Of a DNA stretch of 10,176 nucleotides, positions 1 through 6,217 are shown piece after piece. This DNA is from JADJQU01 sp035490315 (GTDB lineage: Bacteria; Planctomycetota; UBA1135; GCA-002686595), in the NCBI GenBank assembly GCA_035490315.1, contig DATHET010000146.1, positions 1 through 10,176 of the forward strand. Reading direction: 5' to 3'. A model generated the notes under the pieces. The model worked only from the letters and a program-made list of their open reading frames with translations. It did not search any database and was not told the DNA's origin. Positions within the stretch are counted from its first letter, which is position 1. Each line of letters opens with the position of its first letter. Both the position numbers and the translations under genes were made by a program.

Positions 1-102
1 GGTGGATTGGCAACCGCCAGGGATCGCCACCAGGCCGAGCAACACCCACGCCCATCGACGAAGGTACTGCAGGTGGTGAATTCGAGACAGGCGCGTGCTC
101 AT
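1..102 (-). CDS. Putative lipoprotein, N-terminal part only (cut by window edge)
   Basis: Only the first 34 codons lie in the window. They begin with ATG at 100-102 on the minus strand and read through to base 1 without a stop. The peptide has a charged start (several Arg and His in residues 4-16), a hydrophobic core (WAWVLLGLVAIPG, 17-29) and a lipobox-like GGC with Cys at residue 31, followed by Gln-Ser-Thr. This is a lipoprotein signal peptide with a probable lipidated Cys31 and export to the cell envelope. The start lies 23 bases after the stop of the upstream kinase gene on the same strand, so co-transcription is likely. No Shine-Dalgarno sequence is seen before the ATG, as also for the kinase. 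The function cannot be read from this fragment. The signal peptide is clear, but the start and the gene as a whole are inferred from only 102 bases. Confidence 0.6.
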   Translation of the reverse strand, partial: MSTRLSRIHHLQYLRRWAWVLLGLVAIPGGCQST

Positions 103-125
103 GAGTGGTGGAGGGCAGGGAGCCA

Positions 126-3053
126 TCAGGGCAATGGAATCAGTCGCACGAGGCAACGCACTGAAGCGTCGATGGGCTCTGGCGCCGGCGCCTTGTCCTC
201 GCACAAGGTGAATCGGCCGTTGTACATGCCGCGTCTCAGTTCACCCTTGACGATCACGCCTTCCAAACGCGGTCCCATCAAGTGTGAGGAGAAGTCACTG
301 GGATCCGAAGCCCACTCGCGGGCACCGGCATAGCAATCCCTCAAGCCATAGCTCGAGACGTCGGGCGAGTTCTCGTCTTGTCGAAGCGTCAAGGGCTGTC
401 CGTCCGGTACGGGGACCGTCCACGTCTGACTCAGTTCGGCTCCCCAAGGATATTTGCGCCATCCGGTACCGTCCCACAGAGCCGCGACTCGCCATTCATC
501 CGGAGTCGGGATCTGCTTGCCGAGCCGATAAGAAACCTGCGCGGCTTTCCGACAGCTGAATCCCATCGCCACGTATTCCTTGTCATCCAGGTCTGGAGCA
601 CTCCCCGCATCGGCGATGGCAAGCAGGCCCCTGCTCAACTCGTGGACATCGATGAGGAAGGGTCTACCCTTGCAAGCAGGAGGCATGGCGGCGACCAGAT
701 CGCAGACCAAGGCCATCCGCGAAATGACACTCGCGCGATCGGGTGCGTCGGACCGAACATCGACCGCGACGGGAGCATGGTCCACGACGACTCTGCATGG
801 ACTGAAGGTGATCGTGGAATCGCCGATCGACTCTGCTCGCCACCTGGTTTCATTCCCGCTGGCATCGACCAGGGTCAACACGGCCGGATCGTCTGGAGCA
901 GGCGCGGGGAGTTGCTTGATGGTTACGTCGAATTCAGCGAATTTCGAGTAATTGCCGTGGGCATCCCGAGCTCTGCACTTCACCGTCTTCGTGCCGATCG
1001 GGAATCGTCCCGCGGGAGGGTCGAATTCCAGGCTCGGGGTTAGTTCGTCGTTGTCCTCGGCGGTGACGTGCTGAAAGCTGACTTCCGCATCTTGCTTGCC
1101 GAGGTCGCACTTCTGGACGATGTTCCGCACTCCGCTGAGCACGGGCGGCTGATCATCGAACACGGTGACGGTGAATTGTGCGGTCGCCTTGATCTGACTT
1201 GCATCGGTCGCCGTCACGCTGACCGGTTGTTCCGCACCGATCCGGAACCGTCCAGGCTTGGGAACGACGTCGATCCACGGCAACTCGCCGTCGTTGTCGA
1301 TTGCCGTGATGGAGTAGGTCACTTCCGCATAAGGCTTCCCCGGGTCGCAAGGCACGCTGAGATCCTTGGCACCAAGGATCTCGGGGGGCTGGTCGTCCGT
1401 CACCGTGACAAAAAACGTCTCCCGCACGGGGTTGCCGGAGAGATCCTTGGCGCTGCACACGACAGGATGCCGCTCTCCGATCTTGAAGTAAGTACTGGGC
1501 GGGTCGAACTCCACGATCGGGATGATGCCGTCGTTGTCCGTGGCGTGGATCTCATCGAACCGAAGTTCCGCACCGTCCTTCTTGGGCTGACAGGTCGTGA
1601 TGATGTCGTGGACCCCTCGGAGCTTGGGATTCTCTTGGTCCTTGACCGTGACGTGAAATGTCTTTCTCGCAAGATTGCCGCTGGAGTCGGTGGCGACGCA
1701 AACGACGGGTTGCAGGTTGCCGATAGGGAACAGCGGGCCCGGTGGGTCGAAACTGAGCACCGGCTCCTTGCCATCATCATCCGTGGCCGTGATCACGAAT
1801 TGGACGCTTGCCACGGCCAGGCCAGGCTGACAGACAGCGTGGATGTCGCGGTCGTTGGAGAACACAGGCGGAACGCCGTCCACGGCAAGGGGCACGATGG
1901 ACGAGCGTTCCGACGACTCGGCCGAGTTCGCCGACGTCTTCCAGGGGCGGAACCACGCGACCGTGATCGTGGCAATCAGGATCACCGTGATCATCCTGAG
2001 CAGGACGCGCCGTTTGGGTGGGCGCGGGCCAACCCCGGGAATCAACATCGCTTCCAGTCGCTGCACCGTGATCGCTGCCGTGGGGCGATCCTTCGGATCC
2101 GTCGCAATGAGTTGGTGGATCAGCCGCTCCAGCCCCTGTGAAGCCCGGAAGTCTCCTAGCCGTGGAGCCGAGTCGCGCAGTTTCGAGGCGGCAACTTCCA
2201 TCGGGGTCGAGCCGAAGAAGGGTGCCTTTCCCGACAGCATTTCATACAGCACCAGACCAAGTGCATATTGGTCCACGGCTGCAGTGGCCAACCGTCCCCG
2301 CATGCGTTCAGGCGCCATGTAGGTCGGTGTTCCGATCAGGCTTGCCGTGAGGTTTGCTCCGAAGTCTTGCGGGCCCTGCAGCGAGCCCGCGATCCCGAAG
2401 TCGAGCAGCGCAATCCGCTCCTCCCCGCTCTCCCCGACCGTCACCTGAACATTGGGAGGCTTGAGGTCGCGGTGGACCAGGCCCTTCGAATGGGCATGCT
2501 CCAGAGCCTTGCCGATCTGGATTGCGAGTCGTATCGCGCGACCTTCCTCGAGCGGCGCCTCCTCATCGATCAGATCCCGCAGGCTGCGACCCGGGACGAA
2601 TCGCATCGTGAAGTAGAGCTCACCGAGATCCGTCTTGCCGTCGTTGTAGATCTGGGGAACGCTTTCGTGCGTGATGTTCCGAAGGATCCGGATCTCGCGA
2701 CGGAATCGTTGCTCGATCTCGGGAGTTCCGCAAAAGCGGCGGTGGATCACCTTTAATGCGAGTTCCTGGCCATCCTGGAATTCGTCGCGCACCAGATACA
2801 CTCGCCCGAAACCGCCTTTTCCAAGCAGGCGGACCGGGGTGTAACGCTTGTCGATGGACTTGATGTGCTCGCCGGTCAGGAACTCATCTTCCTGCTGCGA
2901 GTCATTTACTGCGGAATTCGCGATCGTGTCCCTGAAGGACGGCGGCAACTCCTGATCTGGTTCCGATGAATGCCTCGACGAGGTTCCATCACGGAACCAC
3001 GAGGTCATCGATGTCCAGAGATACGAAGTCAGATCTTTGTCGAGCTTGCCCAT
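126..3053 (-). CDS. Membrane Ser/Thr protein kinase with four HYR-like repeats and a C-terminal FGE/SUMF1-like domain
   Basis: This encodes 975 residues. The kinase domain spans about 71-337: glycine loop GKGGFG 78-83, catalytic Lys101 in LALKVI, HRDLKPPN 194-201 with Asp196, DFG 218-220, APE 247-249 and the late Arg at 323. All catalytic residues are present, so it should be an active Hanks-type kinase in the cytoplasm. One membrane segment (349-367) follows a basic stretch, PKRR. Outside lie four repeats of about 80 residues (394-713) with FPIG- and ATDxSGN-type motifs, as in HYR beta-sandwich domains. The last 180 residues (797-973) match the FGE-sulfatase fold in part: IPTPDEW, YPWG, YGLRDCYAGAREW and a VIVKGE strand. 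I chose the ATG at 3053 because it leaves a 70-residue hydrophilic lead before the kinase. An in-frame ATG at 3176 would add 41 residues of Arg-rich, unconvincing sequence. No Shine-Dalgarno is seen at either. Chlamydial Pkn1 is a known kinase with an FGE-like domain, but the HYR stalk is not part of it. The signal sensed is unknown. Confidence 0.9.
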   Translation of the reverse strand: MGKLDKDLTSYLWTSMTSWFRDGTSSRHSSEPDQELPPSFRDTIANSAVNDSQQEDEFLTGEHIKSIDKRYTPVRLLGKGGFGRVYLVRDEFQDGQELALKVIHRRFCGTPEIEQRFRREIRILRNITHESVPQIYNDGKTDLGELYFTMRFVPGRSLRDLIDEEAPLEEGRAIRLAIQIGKALEHAHSKGLVHRDLKPPNVQVTVGESGEERIALLDFGIAGSLQGPQDFGANLTASLIGTPTYMAPERMRGRLATAAVDQYALGLVLYEMLSGKAPFFGSTPMEVAASKLRDSAPRLGDFRASQGLERLIHQLIATDPKDRPTAAITVQRLEAMLIPGVGPRPPKRRVLLRMITVILIATITVAWFRPWKTSANSAESSERSSIVPLAVDGVPPVFSNDRDIHAVCQPGLAVASVQFVITATDDDGKEPVLSFDPPGPLFPIGNLQPVVCVATDSSGNLARKTFHVTVKDQENPKLRGVHDIITTCQPKKDGAELRFDEIHATDNDGIIPIVEFDPPSTYFKIGERHPVVCSAKDLSGNPVRETFFVTVTDDQPPEILGAKDLSVPCDPGKPYAEVTYSITAIDNDGELPWIDVVPKPGRFRIGAEQPVSVTATDASQIKATAQFTVTVFDDQPPVLSGVRNIVQKCDLGKQDAEVSFQHVTAEDNDELTPSLEFDPPAGRFPIGTKTVKCRARDAHGNYSKFAEFDVTIKQLPAPAPDDPAVLTLVDASGNETRWRAESIGDSTITFSPCRVVVDHAPVAVDVRSDAPDRASVISRMALVCDLVAAMPPACKGRPFLIDVHELSRGLLAIADAGSAPDLDDKEYVAMGFSCRKAAQVSYRLGKQIPTPDEWRVAALWDGTGWRKYPWGAELSQTWTVPVPDGQPLTLRQDENSPDVSSYGLRDCYAGAREWASDPSDFSSHLMGPRLEGVIVKGELRRGMYNGRFTLCEDKAPAPEPIDASVRCLVRLIPLP
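915..1874 (-). repeat. Four tandem HYR-like repeats inside the kinase gene
   Basis: The units cover protein residues 394-471, 472-552, 553-632 and 633-713, about 80 residues (240 bases) each. Each unit has a DxxxPxxxG-type opening, a Cys followed by a short Gly/Pro turn (Cys408, 488, 569, 649), an acidic ATDxDG-like turn, FDPP or its equivalent, a PIG-type strand (FPIG, FKIG, FRIG, FPIG), a second Cys about 44 residues after the first (452, 533, Val613 instead, 693), and a closing FxVTV strand. The spacing of the Cys residues suggests one disulfide per unit outside the cytoplasmic membrane. The units are clearly diverged at DNA level, so this is an old protein-level repeat and not a recent duplication. 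Confidence 0.8.
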
Positions 3054-3414
3054 TCGGGTTGTGTCGCGGGAAGCGACTCTCGGATTGTATCTCCCATCGG
3101 AAGGCTGGATAGGTGGGTGCCGAACCGATTTCCGGCGTGCATCGGCCCCCATTGCGGCCCTGCACGACCACCACAAATCGCCGCATGGCGGAGGCGAGTT
3201 GGCCGCAGGTCGCGCCGGCCATTCACTCCATATTGGGTGGATTGGGATCTCGTCCTACACCTGCATGGGAACCGCAACCGTTCGGGATTTCCCTGCGCTT
3301 GGTACCGGCTGCTCCCACTGTGTGCCGGCGGCAAGCGAATGCAAGAACGGGAAAGAGAACCGAGAGACGTCGCCGTGGAACCTGTCTTGGCCGTCAAGCC
3401 TCGCTGGCAACGTG
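3054..3414. other. Intergenic gap between permease and kinase genes; no convincing gene
   Basis: These 361 bases lie after the permease stop and before the kinase start, both on the minus strand. Open frames cross the gap on both strands, but they are continuations of frames running antisense or out of frame to the neighbouring genes, and their translations are rich in Arg, Pro and Cys without domains or signal peptides. I see no strong intrinsic terminator for the transporter unit; the best inverted repeat is a 5-bp CCGGC/GCCGG stem without a T-run. The part nearest the kinase should hold its promoter (see the candidate -10 box at 3084-3089). Confidence 0.6.
3084..3089 (-). promoter_or_regulatory. 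Candidate -10 box for the kinase gene
   Basis: Read on the minus strand this is TACAAT, five of six matches to the sigma-70 -10 consensus, inside GATACAATCC. It lies about 30 bases before the ATG at 3053, giving a leader of roughly 24 bases. No good -35 box is found 16-18 bases upstream, so this is a weak call from one hexamer. Confidence 0.25.
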
Positions 3415-5091
3415 CTACAGGCGCGTCGGATCCAGCCGCTTGCTCGGTGCAGGCCGAAGTCGATCGAGCTGCCGCCACAGCACGATCAAGAGCAGTCCCG
3501 CGGCCAGGATTCCGCCGCTCATGGCGATCGGGTTCATCGACAGCGCCATGTGCACCGCGACGAGCAGCACCAGCACGAGCCCGCTGACCAGGATCAGGCC
3601 GAAGTTGGCGGCCCCGGACTGACCGAGACGGATCGGCTGGGTGAAAGGCAAGGCGAGGTCGTAGCGGCGTGTGAAGAACAAGATGCACACGCCGCTGAGC
3701 TCGAGGGCCAGCACGATGCCGGGAAGGACAGTCACGCCGCCGACCACCAGATGCAGCGCGATCACCCCGATGGCCGGGAGGGCGATCCATTGCAGGAGCA
3801 GGGCCTTCACGCCGCCGCGCAGGAAGGCGGCTTCGCTCTCGAGCGGCGTGCTCGAGAACAGCTGGCGCGCGTCCGGAGTGGCCGTCGCCTGCCCCAGCAT
3901 CAAAAGATTGGGCAGGACCATGAACAGGAAGCCCGCCGAGATCGGCATGGCCATTCCCTTGTCTTCCCGCATGCCGAAGCCCATTCCGAGCGCCATGAAC
4001 TGGAACATCACGAGCTGAGGCAGGACTCCGCGCAGGAAATGCGGCTCGCGGCGCGAGAGGGCCAGGGCGAAGCCGAATCCAGCGCGCTCTTCGCCGCGGG
4101 TGAATTGCTCGCCCAGACGCGCAATCCAACCACGCTGCCATCCGGAGCGCACGATCGGCGCGCCCAAGGTGCCTTGCAGTCCGGCGACGAAGTAATGGGA
4201 CGCGAGCCACAAAGTAGCCGCGAGGGCAGCGATCGGAAGCAGCACCGCCGCGATCCCGATCGCGATTCCAAAGCGCGTGCCCGAGCCCGAGGCGATGGCG
4301 AAGATCTCCGCGTACTGGACCGGCGGCCACAGGTAGCGCAGCTCCGCGTACTTCTCGAGCAGCGGCGCCCAGGTCACGCGCGGCAGGAAGTTGCGCAGCT
4401 GCATCCCTCCGAAGATCAGCGCGCCGCCGAGGATCTGCACCCACAGGGTCACGCGCTGGAAGTACGCGGGTCCCACGATGCGCAGGCACAGGGCGAAGAG
4501 CAGAGTCACCGCCCCCAGGGTCGTCACGCCGCACAGTAGCGAGAGCAGCGGATAGATGAACAGCACGGGCAGCAGCGGCTTCGCGAACACGGCGATCATC
4601 AGGTTGCCGGCCGTGAAGCTCGCCACGAAGATCAGCAGATAGGCGAAGACCTCGCTGAGGCGCACCGCGAACACCGTGCGATCGCTGACCGGATGGGGGG
4701 CGACCACACCGATGTCCGTCGGATCGACGAGGACGCCGGCGAGGTGCTGGAACAGCAGCAAGGCCAGCATCAGCGCGAGCACGGACTGGGACACCACGAC
4801 CCACACGCTGGCGTCCTTGGACATCACCGCGATCATCCCGGTGCCCATGCCGGTGAGCCAGGTCATCAAGACGGCGAGCACGATCCCGACCATGCCCCAG
4901 GTGTTGTTGCCGACGCTCGTGCGCATGCCGAGCAGCACCCGCACGCGCAGCAGCTCGCGCAGAGCGGGGTAGTCGACGCCGAGCGCGACGTAGAAGAAAC
5001 GCAGGCGGTCGGTGGTCCACAGCATCGCCGCGAGCAGCAGCGAGCCCTCCTCGGCCGTGGCCCACGGGCCGATCCCGTGTTTACGCGCCAT
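3415..5091 (-). CDS. ABC transporter permease, double-length (ABC-2-like)
   Basis: This encodes 558 residues with about eleven or twelve hydrophobic segments, near residues 65-90, 96-122, 143-170, 172-203, 214-230, 271-297, 355-375, 383-402, 428-450, 452-473, 495-517 and 520-540. A hydrophilic stretch (298-350) separates two halves. It has no ATPase motifs. The gene starts 11 bases inside the end of the ATPase gene (out of frame), with GGAG five bases before the ATG, so the pair is translationally coupled and the protein is the membrane part of that transporter. ABC-2 permeases usually have about six membrane segments and act as dimers. Here both halves seem to lie in one chain, so one copy may pair with an ATPase dimer. 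The substrate is not shown by the sequence. Direction of transport is probably export, judged from the ATPase type. The family name is unrecognised. Confidence 0.85.
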   Translation of the reverse strand: MARKHGIGPWATAEEGSLLLAAMLWTTDRLRFFYVALGVDYPALRELLRVRVLLGMRTSVGNNTWGMVGIVLAVLMTWLTGMGTGMIAVMSKDASVWVVVSQSVLALMLALLLFQHLAGVLVDPTDIGVVAPHPVSDRTVFAVRLSEVFAYLLIFVASFTAGNLMIAVFAKPLLPVLFIYPLLSLLCGVTTLGAVTLLFALCLRIVGPAYFQRVTLWVQILGGALIFGGMQLRNFLPRVTWAPLLEKYAELRYLWPPVQYAEIFAIASGSGTRFGIAIGIAAVLLPIAALAATLWLASHYFVAGLQGTLGAPIVRSGWQRGWIARLGEQFTRGEERAGFGFALALSRREPHFLRGVLPQLVMFQFMALGMGFGMREDKGMAMPISAGFLFMVLPNLLMLGQATATPDARQLFSSTPLESEAAFLRGGVKALLLQWIALPAIGVIALHLVVGGVTVLPGIVLALELSGVCILFFTRRYDLALPFTQPIRLGQSGAANFGLILVSGLVLVLLVAVHMALSMNPIAMSGGILAAGLLLIVLWRQLDRLRPAPSKRLDPTRL

Positions 5092-5887
5092 CGCCGCTCC
5101 GCAGGGTCGCGATCAAGCGTTGCGCCGCTTCCGCCTGTCCGCCGACGCTGGTTAGGCGCGAGAAAATCTGCTCCAGCGATCCGCCGCCGCGCGCGGCTTG
5201 CAGCTCCTCGAAGCTGCCTTGCGCGACCAGCTTGCCGCCGTCGAGGATCGCGATGCGATCGCAGACGCGCTCGACCACGTCCATGACGTGCGAGCAGTAG
5301 AACACCGTCTTCCCGGCGGCGGCCAGGGCGCGGATCAGCTCTTTCACGAGGATCGTCGCGTTGACGTCGAGGCCCGACAGCGGCTCGTCGAGCACCACCA
5401 GCTCGGGGTCGTGCAACAGCGCCGAAGTCAGCAGCACTTTCTGGCGCATGCCCTTCGAAAGCGTCTGGATGCGCGCACCCAGGCGCTCCTCGAGCTCGAA
5501 GACGCGCAGGAACTCGCTCGCGCGCCGCTGCACCAAGGCGTCCGCCATCCCGTGCAGGCGTCCGACGAGCAGCAGGAATTCCGCCACGGTCAAGAGCTCG
5601 TAGAGCACCGCGTTCTCAGGCACGTAGCCGATCTTGCGCTTGACCGCCAGCGGATCGGCGCGCGGATCGAGACCGAGCACGCGCACCTCGCCTTCGAAGT
5701 CGGGCATCAGGCCGCACAGGATCTTGACCGTGGTCGACTTGCCCGCACCGTTGGGCCCGATGTACCCCAGGATCGAGCCGCGCGCGAGCACGAGATCGAT
5801 GCCGTCGAGCACGGATCGCTCGCCGTAACTCTTGCGCAGCCCGCGCAACTCGATGGCGTTCTCCGCTGTCGTCGATCCGTCCTGCAT
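5081..5887 (-). CDS. ABC transporter ATP-binding protein (CcmA/ABC-2 exporter type)
   Basis: This encodes 268 residues and is a full-length ABC ATPase. Visible motifs are Walker A GPNGAGKST (44-52), a Q-loop region YVPEN (88-92) with Glu where Gln is usual, signature LSKGMRQK (143-150), Walker B VVLDEP (164-169) followed by the D-loop SGLD (171-174), and the switch His200 in YCSHVMD. The C-terminal SLEQIFSRLT (237-246) resembles the SLEEIF tail common in ATPases of ABC-2 exporters. It powers the permease encoded next, whose ATG lies within its last codons. The ATG at 5887 is well fixed upstream because an in-frame TAG lies four codons before it, at 5897-5899. Its ribosome site is poor (only GGCGGG directly before the ATG). 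Family assignment is certain; the substrate is unknown. Confidence 0.95.
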   Translation of the reverse strand: MQDGSTTAENAIELRGLRKSYGERSVLDGIDLVLARGSILGYIGPNGAGKSTTVKILCGLMPDFEGEVRVLGLDPRADPLAVKRKIGYVPENAVLYELLTVAEFLLLVGRLHGMADALVQRRASEFLRVFELEERLGARIQTLSKGMRQKVLLTSALLHDPELVVLDEPLSGLDVNATILVKELIRALAAAGKTVFYCSHVMDVVERVCDRIAILDGGKLVAQGSFEELQAARGGGSLEQIFSRLTSVGGQAEAAQRLIATLRSGDGA

Positions 5888-6150
5888 CCCGCCAGCCTAG
5901 CGCCTGCGGCCCGCGAGTCGGTCCTTACTGCCTCGGATCCACGGCCCGCCCTCGTGGGCCACCAGTCGTACACGCGCCACGAAGACTTCTCGACCTCGCC
6001 GTCGTCCATTCGGCCTTGCCTGTCCTCATCTTGCACCAGCGGCTGGGCGCGCCCGTTTGCCGGCAGCTCGCCTCCTCGGTGGCTTCGCGAAAGCTTGACA
6101 AAGGAAAGACAATGCAGGTTTCTGGTGCGGTATTCGTGTTTCTGATTCGG

Positions 6151-6159
6151 TGCTATCGT
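6151..6159 (+). promoter_or_regulatory. Candidate extended -10 promoter element
   Basis: TGCTATCGT fits the extended -10 pattern TG-N-TATNNT, with four of six matches to TATAAT. Extended -10 promoters can act without a good -35 box, and none is seen here at the right distance; the TTGACA at 6095-6100 is about 50 bases too far upstream. Transcription would begin near 6166, leaving a leader of about 50 bases before the ATG at 6218. The core GCTATCGT recurs upstream of the small lipoprotein gene. Confidence 0.35.
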
Positions 6160-6164
6160 TTAGC

Positions 6165-6183
6165 AGCGGTGCACGGCACCGCT
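6165..6183 (+). promoter_or_regulatory. Perfect 8-bp inverted repeat at the predicted transcription start
   Basis: AGCGGTGC and GCACCGCT flank a 3-base ACG spacer. The repeat lies just after the candidate -10 box and 34 bases before the start codon. It could be an operator where a dimeric repressor blocks initiation, or a hairpin at the 5' end of the mRNA that affects stability. It has no T-run and so is not an intrinsic terminator. Confidence 0.35.
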
Positions 6184-6217
6184 TTCGCCCTTCGTCCACC
6201 TCATCAGGAGTCGCAGA

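Larger units (their letters stand above)
5888..6217. other. Divergent intergenic region with candidate regulatory sites
   Basis: This 330-base spacer separates the minus-strand ABC unit from the plus-strand P-domain gene, so it must hold promoters for both. On the plus side it contains a perfect TTGACA at 6095-6100, but no acceptable -10 box lies 16-18 bases downstream. An extended -10-like TGCTATCGT lies at 6151-6159, an inverted repeat at 6165-6183 and an AGGAG at 6206-6210. I could not identify a convincing promoter for the ABC unit. A short minus-strand open frame from 6009 is discussed under rejected items. Confidence 0.6.

Noticed and set aside
7..333. Plus-strand open frame at the left edge
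   Set aside because: It is antisense to the end of the kinase gene and to the lipoprotein start, and it shows no motif.
1068..2141. Plus-strand open frame of 357 codons opposite the kinase
   Set aside because: It is antisense to the HYR repeats and membrane segment, with no signal, no ribosome site and low-complexity Arg/Asp sequence.
3037..4539. Plus-strand open frame of 500 codons opposite the permease
   Set aside because: The product is His-, Gln- and Arg-rich with no domain, and it lies antisense to a well-supported gene.
3029..5065. Minus-strand open frame of 678 codons overlapping the permease gene and the gap after it
   Set aside because: It runs out of frame with the permease, which has clear membrane segments and is coupled to the ATPase. 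The translation is Arg-, Ala- and Pro-rich, as expected for a shadow frame in GC-rich DNA.
5707..6009. Short minus-strand frame starting MDDGEVEKSS in the divergent spacer
   Set aside because: The first 40 codons look passably protein-like, but the frame runs on for about 60 codons inside the ATPase gene, out of frame, through the Walker A region. No ribosome site is seen.
6095..6100. Perfect TTGACA as a -35 box for the P-domain gene
   Set aside because: No -10 hexamer with more than two matches lies 16-18 bases downstream, and the better -10 element is about 50 bases away. It is probably chance.
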